A stretch of DNA of 64,000 bases from JAIOQJ01 sp963718635 (GTDB lineage Bacteria > Planctomycetota > Planctomycetia > Gemmatales > Gemmataceae), in contig OY970367.1 in NCBI GenBank assembly GCA_963718635.1, positions 1,054,001-1,118,000 of the forward strand, in the 5' to 3' direction. Shown piece by piece: positions 17,948 through 27,186 of this stretch. Positions within the stretch are counted from its first letter, which is position 1; each line of letters begins with the position of its first letter. The position numbers and the translations under genes are program-made. Below the pieces are notes generated by a model. That model made no database searches and was not told where the DNA came from. It worked only from the letters and a program-made list of their open reading frames with translations.

Positions 17948-19291
17948 TCAATCCGAACGCATCAGAGTGATCAACAAAAGTAAAATTCCCATTGCAAGCC
18001 AAACGGCTGCCTGCCGAAATTTTCGGGCGATAATTGCTGTAATTGCCAACGTCAAGACTATGGGACATAAAAAGAAAGCATTCAAAACAGCCGTAGCGTC
18101 GAGCGGCTTCATTTTGAACACCCACACCAACCCGGCCAGTAATCCAGGCAGTGAGCCAACAGCAAGGGCAAGCCACTCTCTTACCGGTCTCGTCCGATAG
18201 GCGCCGACAACACTGACGACTGTTGCGAAGAGAATGACGACCACAGCTACTGCCGCAGGCATGACATAGAAGATAGCACTGAACAACCCTGCAAAGCCTG
18301 CAAGAGCAAACAGGATCGCGTTCAAGATGGAAAAGCCGAAGCGAGCGCCGTCTGCCTTGCCGGCGGAATGCCCATTCGCGATTGATGTTGAAAAGCACGA
18401 GCCGAATAGCGACGCCGTCATGCAGCCGAAGCCGCTGGCTGCCAATGTCGGAATCGAGTGATAACGATTGCCGGCCTTTTCCGCTTCAACAACGTACTCC
18501 AACGACTGAAACAGGTTGAAAAGCCCCATCGCGATCATGATCGGCAAGTATTTGACGAATAGATCGATATGCCAAGCCTGCAAAAAGTCACCAATGACCG
18601 CGAAAGGAAGATAAAGATGCGGCCCTTCAATTGTGGCGCCATCAATCGGCACAACACCGTTCAGCAACGCAATCACGGTTGCAATGACAATAGTAATCAG
18701 ACCCGCCGAACCATTCTTGATACGTTTCCCGCCCATACACACGAAGAACACGAAGATACCCATTGTGAACGGCGACCAGGGCATTATCAACAGCGGGACC
18801 ACGACAAAGCCGAGTGTGATGCCGGTAGTCGCTGCAATCAACGCAGTGCGCGGCACGCAACGCCGGATGAACGGTCCGAAAAGACCGCCAACAAAGGCGA
18901 TCAGCCCGGAACCCAAACAGGCGATCAATCCCGCTTGCCAAGCCATACGCGCTGCGAGTTCAGGAGTCGCGCCGTGCTCGAGAGCGGCCAACTTGGCAGG
19001 CAGCATCACGAGATAGACGGAAGCAATCAGGCCGAAAGTATTCAGGCCGTATGGCAGAGCACAAAAATCTTTACGCAGAGCTAGATAAGCGACTTCGTAA
19101 GCTTGCCAAGCGTAGAAACAATTGCCGACTAACAGTGACATAGCCACGCCGGGTAGCACTTGGCTATACATCAGTTCCGAGTTGAAGCCCAGCACGCGAC
19201 GGCAAAGAGCGTTGATCAGCAGCAAGTGCGCGAGATTGTCGAGCGCTAAACGAAGGAAGCTGCCAACGTCGCCACGGACAAACCAACGCAT
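17948..19291 (-). CDS. NCS2/uracil-xanthine-type permease
   Basis: A polytopic membrane protein (447 residues, about 12-14 helices) resembling nucleobase:cation symporter-2 and AzgA-like permeases. It starts MRWFVRGDVGSFLRLALDNL, the usual beginning of planctomycete and other uracil/xanthine permease-like proteins, and has PYGLNTFGLIASVYLVMLP and TSIANGHSAGKADGARFGFS in the substrate region. The exact substrate cannot be deduced. No gene on the same strand follows closely. Confidence 0.75.
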   Translation of the reverse strand: MRWFVRGDVGSFLRLALDNLAHLLLINALCRRVLGFNSELMYSQVLPGVAMSLLVGNCFYAWQAYEVAYLALRKDFCALPYGLNTFGLIASVYLVMLPAKLAALEHGATPELAARMAWQAGLIACLGSGLIAFVGGLFGPFIRRCVPRTALIAATTGITLGFVVVPLLIMPWSPFTMGIFVFFVCMGGKRIKNGSAGLITIVIATVIALLNGVVPIDGATIEGPHLYLPFAVIGDFLQAWHIDLFVKYLPIMIAMGLFNLFQSLEYVVEAEKAGNRYHSIPTLAASGFGCMTASLFGSCFSTSIANGHSAGKADGARFGFSILNAILFALAGFAGLFSAIFYVMPAAVAVVVILFATVVSVVGAYRTRPVREWLALAVGSLPGLLAGLVWVFKMKPLDATAVLNAFFLCPIVLTLAITAIIARKFRQAAVWLAMGILLLLITLMRSD

Positions 19292-19318
19292 GCGTCTTCC
19301 TTTTTCAAGCCGCTTAGG

Positions 19319-19532
19319 GTGCGCAAATCGTCTCTGGAAAGACAGTATCTCACCCTTCCCACCCTCCCTCCGTCTTTGCGGGGAGGGCAGGGTGGGGGGA
19401 ACGGCTACGAGTGCCAGGACGTTTGGTCATGGGCCAGGCGCTCTGCCCCTACCCTGCCCTCCCCCTGCAAAGCCAGGGGGAGGGTAAAACGGGGTTCGCG
19501 CTACTTCCATAAATTCGGCGGGATTGGTGGCG
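19319..19532. mobile_element. MITE-like element, copy 1 (degenerate)
   Basis: About 214 bases with ends GTGCGCAAATCGTCTCTGG and, in inverted form, AAATTCGGCGGGATTGGTGG. The interior CCCTCCCTCCGTCTTTGCGG, AGGGCAGGGTGGGGGGAA and CCCTGCCCTCCCCCTGC matches copies at 42626 and 58592. No open reading frame; ends are the most decayed of the three copies. Confidence 0.8.
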
Positions 19533-19539
19533 TATCGCC

Positions 19540-21221
19540 TCATCCCGTGACAGCCCCTTCAGATGCGGAGCCGACGGTGCGAGCATACTTGGCGAGCACG
19601 CCGCGCTTCACTCGAGGCTCGGGCTTCACCCAGGCGGCTCGGCGAGCCTGCATTTCGGTATTGCCCAGTTCGACCTGCACGATCTTCCGATCGGCATCAA
19701 TGGTTACGCGGTCGCCATCTTTGAGTAAGGCGATCGGGCCGCCGACCCAGGCTTCGGGCGAGACATGCCCGACGACCAAGCCGTGCGTGCCGCCGGAGAA
19801 TCGGCCATCGGTGATCAGGCCGACGCTGTCGCCAAGCCCTTGGCCCATCAACGCGCCGGTAATGGAGAGCATTTCGCGCATGCCCGGCCCGCCTACGGGG
19901 CCTTCGCCGCGAATGACAACCACATCGCCCGCTTGAATCTTGCGCGCTTGAATCGCGGCGAAGCAAGCTTCTTCACCATCGAACACCTTGGCCGAACCGG
20001 TGATGCTCACCTTCTTCAGACCGGCAACTTTGGCCACCGCGCCTTCCGGCGCCAGGTTCCCATGCAGCACGACGATATGCCCTGTCTTGTGCAACGGCTT
20101 ATCGAGCGGCAGGATGATTTTCTGAGGCTTGGCGTAGATGCTCGGCACATCCTTCAGGTTCTCGGCCAGCGTCTTGCCGGTGCAGGTGATGCAATCGCCA
20201 TGAAGGAAGCCGGCATCGAGCAAGGCCCGCAGAACTTGGGGCGTGCCGCCAGCGCGGTAAAGATCGAACATGACGTATTTGCCGCCCGGCTTCAAATCGG
20301 CCAAGTGAGGCACTTTGGCGCCGAGACGGTCGAAGTCGGCCAGCGTCCATTCAACTTCGGCCTCGCGCGCGATCGCCATCAGGTGAAGCACGGCATTGGT
20401 CGAGCCGCCCAAGGCCAACACGAAGGTGTAGGCATTCTCCAGCGACTTGCGCGTGATGATGTCGCGCGGTCGAATGTTCTTGCGTATAAGCCGAACCAGG
20501 GCCTCGCCTGCCTGAAAAGATTCACGCTCTTTGGCCGCCGAGACCGCCGGATAGCTTGCATCGTTCGGCAGCGACATTCCCATCGCTTCGATGGCCGAAC
20601 TCATGGTGTTCGCGGTATACATTCCGCCGCAGGAGCCGCGCCCGGGCACGATTCGCATTCGATCCGATGCAGTTTCTTCGCATCGATTGTGCCTGCTTGG
20701 TGCTTGCCCACTGCTTCGAAGATCGACACGATGTCAACATCTTCGCCATCCGGTCCGATGCCCGGCAGGATGCTGCCGCCATACACGAATATGCTCGGAA
20801 TGTTGACGCGAGCCATCGCCATGACGCAACCGGGCATGTTCTTATCGCAACCGCCGAAAGCGATGAGGCCATCGTGGTTCATGCCCGCCGCGACGACTTC
20901 CAGCGAATCGGCGATTACCTCGCGTGAAACAAGGCTATAACGCATCCCTTGATGACCCATCATGATGCCATCGGTCGCCGTCGGCGCGCCGAAGATTTGC
21001 GGCACGCCGCCGGCAGCGCGGATGCCTTCGCAGCCTTTGCGCGCCAGCCGATCGAGATGGGCATTGCAGGGAGTAATATCGCTGAAGAGCGAAGCCACGC
21101 CGATCATCGGACGATCAAAATCCTCGTCGAGAAAACCGACAGCGCGCAGCATCGCGCGGTTCGGCGCCCGGCTGCTTCCGCCGGTGGTAGTCAGTGAAGT
21201 TCGATTGATTTCGTCCGCCAT
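19540..21221 (-). CDS. ilvD: Dihydroxy-acid dehydratase IlvD, one frame break
   Basis: Dehydrates dihydroxy-acids in valine, isoleucine and leucine biosynthesis, using an Fe-S cluster. The N-terminal piece (MADEINRTSLTTTGGSSRAP, FGGCDKNMPGCVMAMARVN) and the C-terminal piece (GGMYTANTMSSAIEAMGM, LPNDASYPAVS, SITGALMGQGLGDSVGLITD, FSGGTHGLVVGHVSPEA) join at about 20633: the expected CPGAGSCGGMYTANTM needs one more base in GCGGCTCC. Cluster cysteines at GCDKNMPGC and in the rejoined CPG segment are present. GAAAGG upstream of ATG 21221 supports the start. About 560 residues, full length. Confidence 0.9.
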
Positions 21222-21559
21222 TGCGTTTGGCCTTTCAGCAAATTTATCGGTGCTGCTACGGTCCTTTGAAGCCATTCACGAGCCTGAATCGCCAGCGAAG
21301 GAGTCTTCACGCGGGGCGTGAAGACTACACTGCTGCAACTGCATCTCTTGCTCAGAATATGGATTTTAGCGCCCGAGCGGGAAGTTCATGCGGCACCGGA
21401 AAAGCAGGAAAATGGGGGTTTTTTCGATGGATGGTTTGCACCGGTTTCAATTCTAACCTAGATAGAGTTGTTCGCGATAATTGACCTGTAACGAGATTGA
21501 CTGAAACAGGGAACAGAGCGGAAGCAGGGATTGTCGCACTTAAGTCCTGGAGAAGAGTT

Positions 21560-21748
21560 ATGCGAAGTCTGACGAAATCGTTTGTAAATTTCATGAAGCG
21601 TGAAGATGGCCCGACGGCCGTCGAGTACGCGGTGATGCTGGCGCTGATCATTGTGGTCTGCATCGCCGCCATCACGACCCTCGGCTCGAACGCGAACAAC
21701 ACGTTCAGCAACGTCGCCGCGAAGGCAACGCCGGCCGGCGGCAGCTGA
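21560..21748 (+). CDS. Flp/Tad-type pilin, tandem copy 1
   Basis: A 62-residue prepilin: short basic leader (MRSLTKSFVNFMKRED), then the processing site G/PTAVEYA and hydrophobic helix VMLALIIVVCIAAITTLGSN. The DGPTAVEYAVMLALIIV block is identical in all five neighbours. Ribosome site CTGGAGAAGAG before the ATG. An inverted repeat at 21792-21813 follows. Confidence 0.88.
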   Translation: MRSLTKSFVNFMKREDGPTAVEYAVMLALIIVVCIAAITTLGSNANNTFSNVAAKATPAGGS

Positions 21749-21881
21749 GCCACCTCCGAACATCGCCCCGAGTTCGCCCCTGAAACAACATGGGCGGTTG
21801 CCTGCAACCGCCCGACTCGTCGTTCTCGATCCAACCCCCACCCCGAACCTGTGTGTCTGCTAACCTATACGGAGAATGTCC

Positions 21882-22070
21882 ATGCGCGCTATGACCAAAT
21901 CGCTTGTCAATTTCATGAAGCGTGAAGATGGCCCGACGGCCGTTGAATACGCCGTCATGCTCGCCCTCATCATCGTGGTTTGCATCGCTGCAATCACCAC
22001 GCTCGGCTCGAACGCGAACAACACGTTCAGCAACGTCGCCGGCAAAGCCACCCCCGCTGGCGGCAGCTGA
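21882..22070 (+). CDS. Flp/Tad-type pilin, tandem copy 2
   Basis: Same architecture as copy 1 (MRAMTKSLVNFMKREDGPTA then the helix). ACGGAGA lies about 9 bases upstream of ATG 21882; an alternative in-frame ATG at 21876 is too close to the site. C-terminus NVAGKATPAGGS differs from copy 1 by a single residue within this block. Confidence 0.87.
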   Translation: MRAMTKSLVNFMKREDGPTAVEYAVMLALIIVVCIAAITTLGSNANNTFSNVAGKATPAGGS

Positions 22071-22122
22071 TTTCACTCCCGGATTCGTCCGGGAAGACTC
22101 GATGCCAGTTTCCATCGGAAAG

Positions 22123-22146
22123 GGCCCTCGTCTCCCGAGGGCCTTC
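22123..22146 (+). terminator. Possible attenuator/terminator after pilin copy 2
   Basis: GGCCCTCG / CGAGGGCC stem with a five-base loop followed by TTCTCT. The T-run is short, so termination may be partial and allow readthrough into the next pilin. Confidence 0.55.
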
Positions 22147-22184
22147 TCTATGCAACTATCGGCATCTTATTAGGAGCTAATTCG

Positions 22185-22370
22185 ATGCGAACGCTCGTTC
22201 GCCGTACGATAGGTTTTCTGAAGCGCGAAGATGGTCCGACTGCCGTCGAATATGCCGTAATGCTTGCTCTGATCATCGTCGTCTGCATCGTCGCCATAGT
22301 TACGCTTGGTTCGAACGCCAACAACACGTTCAGCAACGTTGCGAAGAAGGCCGCGCCCGCCGGCAGTTGA
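22185..22370 (+). CDS. Flp/Tad-type pilin, tandem copy 3
   Basis: 61 residues, leader MRTLVRRTIGFLKRED then GPTAVEYAVMLALIIVVCIV. The helix carries a V instead of A after the conserved VCI and the tail is shorter (NVAKKAAPAGS). TAGGAGC precedes the ATG. Confidence 0.87.
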   Translation: MRTLVRRTIGFLKREDGPTAVEYAVMLALIIVVCIVAIVTLGSNANNTFSNVAKKAAPAGS

Positions 22371-22725
22371 AAACATATCTCAGCGCCCCACCCATACCGA
22401 TTTTTCATCGCCCGATCAGTTGAGCTTCCCGAATGGTGTTGTGCCGTCGGGAAATTCCCTTCTCCCGACGCATGTCGCAAAGTTAAACAAAACGGTCAAA
22501 AATGCGTACTCCGCGTACGCGCGCTCCCCGGCGGTCTCATGTCTGGCATCAAATTTGGCGCAATCGATACGACCTGTCGCGATTGTCTAAATCACGCGGG
22601 CGGAAAAGATCGCCCGAACTGTCAAGTCGGTCCATTTCAGGGAACAATTGAATTAGACATGGCGGTTGCAACGGTTGCCGCCAAAGTTGGCAGTTTTTAC
22701 TCATGTCGCAACTGGGAGTTTTATC
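22371..22725. other. Intergenic gap between pilins 3 and 4
   Basis: 355 bases with no gene I can support; contains a CGTCGGGA / TCCCGACG inverted pair near 22446-22470, possibly a terminator for copy 3. Pilin 4 probably has its own promoter here. Confidence 0.5.
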
Positions 22726-22911
22726 ATGCTTAGCTTGACCAAGAAAGTCGTCAATTTCCTGAAAAAAGAAGATGGCCCGACGGCCGTCGAGTACGCGGTG
22801 ATGCTGGCGCTGATCATTGTGGTCTGCATCGCCGCCATCACGACGCTCGGCTCGAACGCCAATAACTCGTTCAGCTTCACCGCGGGCAAGCTGGCCCCGG
22901 TTTCCAGCTGA
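22726..22911 (+). CDS. Flp/Tad-type pilin, tandem copy 4
   Basis: 61 residues; leader MLSLTKKVVNFLKKED, the invariant GPTAVEYAVMLALIIVVC helix, then a divergent tail NSFSFTAGKLAPVSS. GGGAG lies upstream of ATG 22726. The FSFT tail is shared only with copy 5, so copies 4-5 form one subtype and 1-3 another. Confidence 0.87.
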   Translation: MLSLTKKVVNFLKKEDGPTAVEYAVMLALIIVVCIAAITTLGSNANNSFSFTAGKLAPVSS

Positions 22912-23003
22912 ACCGGGCATCCATCCGACCACGGGAGCGGATGGGCCGATTATGCCGGTTGTTCGGGCCCCCAACCGGCTTCTCGAACTTAAAGGGAGGC
23001 CAC

Positions 23004-23189
23004 ATGCGGTCGTTATGCAAGGGTTTCGCCCAGTTCCTGAAACAAGAAGATGGGCCGACGGCAGTCGAATATGCCGTGATGCTGGCCCTGATTATCGTGG
23101 TCTGCATCGCGGCGGTGACAACCGTCGGATCCAATGCCAATAACACGTTCAGTTTCACCAGCGGCAAGATCAAGGCTGCAAGCAGCTGA
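23004..23189 (+). CDS. Flp/Tad-type pilin, tandem copy 5
   Basis: 61 residues; leader MRSLCKGFAQFLKQED with a cysteine, the invariant helix, tail NTFSFTSGKIKAASS. Start supported by AAAGGGAGG about 8 bases upstream; the open frame continuing to 22941 is not conserved. Followed by a strong terminator. Confidence 0.87.
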   Translation: MRSLCKGFAQFLKQEDGPTAVEYAVMLALIIVVCIAAVTTVGSNANNTFSFTSGKIKAASS

Positions 23190-23216
23190 AGTCGAAAGCC
23201 GTGGTGGAAAACAGAA

Positions 23217-23245
23217 AGCCCCGCTCGGTCGAGCGGGGCTTTTTG
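23217..23245 (+). terminator. Rho-independent terminator of the pilin cluster
   Basis: AGCCCCGCTC / GAGCGGGGCT stem with a GGTC loop followed by TTTTTGCGTTT. Confidence 0.88.
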
Positions 23246-23362
23246 CGTTTGCAGATAGCTGCGTAGGCGGCTTCTCGATACCGCATTCGCCAATCGCCTT
23301 GAGATTCAATGCCCTTTGGAACATAATAGCCAATTGATTAATGATGGTTCAAGGATGTTTCG

Positions 23363-23587
23363 ATGACCCAAACGCTAAACCGTTTAACTCAAGAAATACT
23401 TGCACTGCCGCGGGAGGAACGCGCGCAACTGATCGACTCGATCACCGTCAGTCTCGACGAAACAGACCGCCAGAATGAAGCGCTTTGGTTGAAAGAGTGC
23501 GATCGTCGAATGGCGGAATTCGACGCGGGCCGGATGGAGATATATCCGGCCGAGGAAGTGTTCCGCAATTTGGGATCGGAGGACTGA
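23363..23587 (+). CDS. Addiction-module antitoxin-like protein
   Basis: A 74-residue acidic protein, MTQTLNRLTQEILALPREER then AQLIDSITVSLDE and ALWLKECDRRMAEFDAGRME, the pattern of the small unstable antitoxin family paired with ParE/RelE-type toxins. Ends RNLGSED. The next frame begins two bases after its stop with a toxin-like N-terminus, as expected for an operon, but that toxin is broken. Confidence 0.75.
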   Translation: MTQTLNRLTQEILALPREERAQLIDSITVSLDETDRQNEALWLKECDRRMAEFDAGRMEIYPAEEVFRNLGSED

Positions 23588-23589
23588 TC

Positions 23590-23694
23590 TTGAACATCTT
23601 CATTTTCAGAGAGGCGAAGCGAGAGGCAAAAGCGGCCTATCGCTACCACGAGCGAGAACGTGCTGGATTAGGCCAACAATTTCAGAATGAAAAA
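23590..23694 (+). pseudogene. ParE/RelE-type toxin remnant, N-terminal 35 residues only
   Basis: From a TTG two bases after the antitoxin stop the frame reads LNIFIFREAKREAKAAYRYH then GLGQQFQNE, the start of a ParE/RelE-family plasmid-stabilisation toxin. After FQNE family similarity stops and the sequence joins an unrelated gene beginning at 23687. The catalytic C-terminus is missing, so only the antitoxin side remains functional, if any. Confidence 0.65.
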
Positions 23695-24009
23695 AATGAT
23701 CGACCGACTCGTCGCCACATACAACAAAGGCGCCCTCACGCCGGATCATTTCGTGGTGGAATGCCTGCACACGACTACCCAGAAAATCCGGCTGAGGTGC
23801 TGACGAAGTTATCTTCGGACACGCTCGAACGCATGCTGCGTTTTAGCAAGACGTTCGATCCTGATAACATGATTTCCACCTCCGGGATACTGCCTTCCAT
23901 CGAGCAAGTTGTAGCCGTCCGGCACTGGATCGAGAACCAAGCATTTTGTAACGCCACACTTCAGTTTACTCCCCTTTCGCCAGCGGAAAATACTGGGATG
24001 GGCAGGTGA
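23687..24009 (+). CDS. Conserved hypothetical protein, frameshifted
   Basis: Starts MKKMIDRLVATYNKGALTPD then HFVVECLH; after about 23770 the match moves by one frame to DYPENPAEVLTKLSSDTLER then MLRFSKTFDPDNMIS and LPSIEQVVAVRHWIENQAF. The Leu/Asp-rich helical protein has no signal or membrane segment. Function unknown. The start lies inside the toxin remnant, so this gene may have been joined to it by a rearrangement. Confidence 0.5.
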
Positions 24010-24184
24010 TGCTCAAAGCGCTGGGATAACAGAAAGAGAACACGTGAAATCGGTTTCGAATTCGCGAGGAATTGAGCATCGTGGATATTCCGGGGATGTG
24101 AAGCGGGGTATTTGAGAATTTTGGACGAATGGATGCTGAATTTACGCTGCCCCCTTCTCCCTCTGACAACGCTGGCGAGTTTTA

Positions 24185-24580
24185 CTACCAAAGCCGCGTA
24201 ATGCCGTACGCATCGAGAGCGATATCGTTGCCTACGATCGACAGGCCATTTTGCACCGCGTGGGTGATAATCATGCGGTCGAACGGATCGCGGTGATTCG
24301 GATTTGGGAAGGGAAGTTGCCGGTATCGTTCGCAATCATCCAGCGTGATGGGGAGCAGGAAGATACCATAACTTCGTAGGGCGTCCGGAATGAACGGCAC
24401 GAATGGGAGTGACAGCGAAAGCTTTTTCAATCCGACCTTGATCGCAAGTTCCCACACGCTCGCCGTGCTAAAAAACTACTCGTTGGCCGGGTCGGCTAGG
24501 AGAGCCGTAGCTGTCCAGCTGAGTTTCGGACTTCCTTCCGCTTGCCATAAAAACGTGTGCGTGTCGAGAATGAGCTTCAC
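24185..24580 (-). pseudogene. VapC-type PIN-domain toxin with internal stop
   Basis: From GTG 24580: KLILDTHTFLWQAEGSPKLS, the PIN N-terminus with the first acidic residue (LILDTHTF), then an in-frame TAG at 24476-24478 after DPANE, then STASVWELAIKVGLKKLSL and FDRMIITHAVQNGLSIVGND with the remaining acidic residues. PIN toxins cleave RNA with Mg. The rest is in frame, so one base change would restore it; it could be real inactivation or a read error. Its GTG overlaps the antitoxin stop (GTGA), a typical toxin-antitoxin operon. Confidence 0.8.
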
Positions 24581-24852
24581 TCCATGTACTCCTTCATATC
24601 CTCCAAAGGAGCATCAAAATCGGGGGCCATGTAAGTGATGACGCCCTTAAATAATCCTGGCGCGGGCCGTGGTCGGCGATCCGCACTTTCGGTTGATCGG
24701 TCGCCCAATTCCGCGAGAGGGGTCACGCGCACAGATACTTCGACCTTGCCGTTGGGCAACTCTACGCCGCTTGGCGGGTGAATAACCCCATCGGAACCGA
24801 TGACTGCCGTGAATTGAATGGTGCTTAACCCGTTATGGCCGTCGAACGACAT
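24577..24852 (-). CDS. VapB-like antitoxin
   Basis: 91 residues from ATG 24852, which follows GGAGG. N-terminal MSFDGHNGLSTIQFTAVIGSD reads as a small beta-rich DNA-binding part; the C-terminal acidic region MAPDFDAPLEDMKEYME is the toxin-binding tail. It precedes the PIN gene with overlapping stop/start, supporting pairing. The family is inferred mostly from context. Confidence 0.65.
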   Translation of the reverse strand: MSFDGHNGLSTIQFTAVIGSDGVIHPPSGVELPNGKVEVSVRVTPLAELGDRSTESADRRPRPAPGLFKGVITYMAPDFDAPLEDMKEYME

Positions 24853-25435
24853 GGGGAATCCTCCATCTAGGTTGTCAGGCAATTCGATTATTCTACAACC
24901 ATCTTTCCTTTGCCGGAAGGCAGTGAAATAAAAAACCGGCCGCAACTTGCTGAAGGAAGCACCATGCCTAAAGTTCCCGTAGAATGCCCGCAATGCTCGA
25001 TATTGGCTTTCCAGAATTCCGGCCAAATCTACGGTGTCGCCTTTTTCCTTCCCGAAAGGTAATCATCAGCATCTCCTTTGCGGATTCTCTTGACCGGATT
25101 TTTCGGCGGCATGTAACACGGCTTCATCAAGTGTCCAGTCAACCACCAACGTGTCCTCGGTGAACTGGAACGTTTCACGGATTTATTCTAGTTTTAGACG
25201 GCACCACAGTGAAAAACGAAGCAGAAAAAGGGGTCGGGAGGGTCGTGAATCTTTTCCACCATTTCAAGATACTTACCGAATCTGAGGCAATGGTGAAAAG
25301 ACTGCCCGACTCTTTCCACCCCTTTTCTCCGCTGTTATCGGTACGTTATAGCTCTGTTCTTTCGGCTTAGCGCTGGTAGATTGCTTCGAATATGACATGC
25401 ATTGATTAATTGCACCGCGAATCAAGAAGAAGTTA
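24853..25435. other. Gap upstream of the EVE-nuclease gene
   Basis: No gene I can support. An open frame (24858-25026) continues upstream of the antitoxin but has no recognisable family. A long imperfect inverted repeat occupies 25222-25328. The AT-rich stretch at 25380-25430 could hold the promoter for the + strand gene. Confidence 0.5.
25222..25328. repeat. Long imperfect inverted repeat
   Basis: Left arm AAAAGGGGTCGGGAGGGTCG then TCTTTTCCACC; right arm GGTGAAAAGACTGCCCGACT then CCACCCCTTTT. A hairpin of this kind directly upstream of the EVE-nuclease gene might affect its expression or mark an insertion edge. Confidence 0.7.
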
Positions 25436-27028
25436 ATGGCGAACACAACTGTCTTAGAACTTTATTTTGAAGCCGACAGAACCGCGCAACGCGAACTCTA
25501 CCAAAGCCACTTCGGCGGCGAAAAACAAGATTCAGACGATGCCGAAGAAGCGGATGACTCTAGCGGGAGTAACAATCTCGAGTTGGATGAACAGCAAGAA
25601 GATGAAACCGAAAAAGGAATTAGCTTATCAGCGGACGTTTTAGATTCCGAATTTGACGAGTTACTCCTCAGCGTCAACACGCCCGAATGGATTCATAAAA
25701 CGCTTAAGGACGAATGGGCACCGCTTCCGCCCCGAAGAAAAGCTGAGGCTATCTGGCACCTATATACATTGTTCTCGGACGATTTTACGCTCCCCTATTC
25801 ATGGGAAGGAATCACCCACTTTTTTTCGCCAATCCCGGCGAGTCATTTTCTGCACGGGCTTTATCCGCACTGTATTTTCTGGCTAGGTGGCACTGAACTA
25901 TCATACGGTGCGATGCGGCATATTCTTGATTCATTTGGCATCCAATTTGATGACTCGAAAGAACTTTCGGCTTTTGAGGTGTGGCAAAATTTAAGCGCAG
26001 AGGTTCAGGATTTCAGTGAAGAAAGGAAATTGGAGCCGTGGCAGATTTTTGCGATTCTCAATGATCTTGGTCCGCGTCTCCTGCCGCCCCGAGCGCCCTA
26101 TCCTACCGATCCCCCACCACGAGTTTGGATGATCGCCGTAAATGATCGGGCGAGGGAATTTGCGGAAGTGGACCGTCACGACGAAAGCTTTATTGGTACC
26201 TGGCCAATAAATCGCAAGGCTAAAAGAGGCGACCTGGCTTTGCTCTATTGCGTCGCTCCTCGATCCGCAATTGTCGCTTTATATCGGGTCGTTGAAGACG
26301 CGCATCGCGATCCTTTCTCGGGCTGGACAGGATACCGTGCGACCATTTCGGATAGGATACGGCTCCCTTGGATAAAAATTGGCGACATGAAGGCTGACCC
26401 GGCACTGAGTCAGTGGAAACTGTTGAAAGGCAATTTCCAAGGCCTCCTTCAGGTTGAACTTCCCGAAAACATTTGGAGTCGACTTGTCGAAATAATTGCG
26501 GAACGCGAACCCGATGTTGCCCAAAAACTTCACCAATTTCGAGATGCGGGTCGCGGCACTCGTGAGATCAAAACATCCTCAGAAGCGTGGAGTGAAAAGG
26601 ACGTTGAGGATCGGTTTGTAATTCCGGTGTTGGAGAGGATTGGATGGAAATTGGGCGTCACGCTCGTCCAGCAAGTTGAGATGCAAATAAAAGTCGGCGC
26701 CGGTAAGCCAAAAAATGTTCTTGCGGACTTTGTGGGCTATCATGGCGCTCTCACCTCCCGCGCGCTTCTTGTCGTTGAAGTTAAACGTCATATCGGTTCG
26801 ACTAAAGATCTTGAGCTAGCAGTCGAGCAAGCCGAATCTTACTGCGGAAAACTTCGATGCACTCGATTTGCGGTCGCCGCCCCTGAAGGCTTTTGGATTT
26901 ACGATCTCCAATTTCCCGGACGGAGTGCGCAACTTCATAACCTCGAACTTTCTAGCATCGAAATTGAAAAGACCGCGAACGAACTTGAGAAGCTTTTGCG
27001 GTATGAAGTGCTGCGGGGCGAGACTTAA
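25436..27028 (+). CDS. Candidate modification-dependent nuclease: EVE-like domain fused to HSDR_N/PD-(D/E)XK-type nuclease
   Basis: 530 residues. Residues 29-60 are an acidic low-complexity linker. Residues 85-215 form an uncharacterised helical domain (WAPLPPRRKAEAIWHLYTLF, GGTELSYGAMRHILDSFG). About 228-355 resembles the EVE/PUA fold that reads modified bases: VWMIAVNDRAREFAE, FIGTWPINRKAKRGDLALLY, SAIVALYRVVE. About 385-480 resembles type I restriction R-subunit N-terminal nuclease: EKDVEDRFVIPVLERIGW, D431 in VLADFVGY, then E448-V-K450 in LLVVEVKRH, a PD-(D/E)XK core. A role in restricting modified foreign DNA is inferred from this fusion. It lies among three toxin-antitoxin pairs. No other restriction subunit is nearby. 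Domain calls are by eye. Confidence 0.75.
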   Translation: MANTTVLELYFEADRTAQRELYQSHFGGEKQDSDDAEEADDSSGSNNLELDEQQEDETEKGISLSADVLDSEFDELLLSVNTPEWIHKTLKDEWAPLPPRRKAEAIWHLYTLFSDDFTLPYSWEGITHFFSPIPASHFLHGLYPHCIFWLGGTELSYGAMRHILDSFGIQFDDSKELSAFEVWQNLSAEVQDFSEERKLEPWQIFAILNDLGPRLLPPRAPYPTDPPPRVWMIAVNDRAREFAEVDRHDESFIGTWPINRKAKRGDLALLYCVAPRSAIVALYRVVEDAHRDPFSGWTGYRATISDRIRLPWIKIGDMKADPALSQWKLLKGNFQGLLQVELPENIWSRLVEIIAEREPDVAQKLHQFRDAGRGTREIKTSSEAWSEKDVEDRFVIPVLERIGWKLGVTLVQQVEMQIKVGAGKPKNVLADFVGYHGALTSRALLVVEVKRHIGSTKDLELAVEQAESYCGKLRCTRFAVAAPEGFWIYDLQFPGRSAQLHNLELSSIEIEKTANELEKLLRYEVLRGET

Positions 27029-27186
27029 ATGGCGGAAAACAGGAGAAAAGGTTACATTTATCGTTACTTGCGACAATAAAAACGGTGCAGCGTCGATTTT
27101 CCGAATTACTACCGGCAAAAATCTCCGTTTTCCCCGCTTTCTCCTTGCCCCCATGCCGGCGCCTTCTGGCCAATAGTTTGCAAAAG

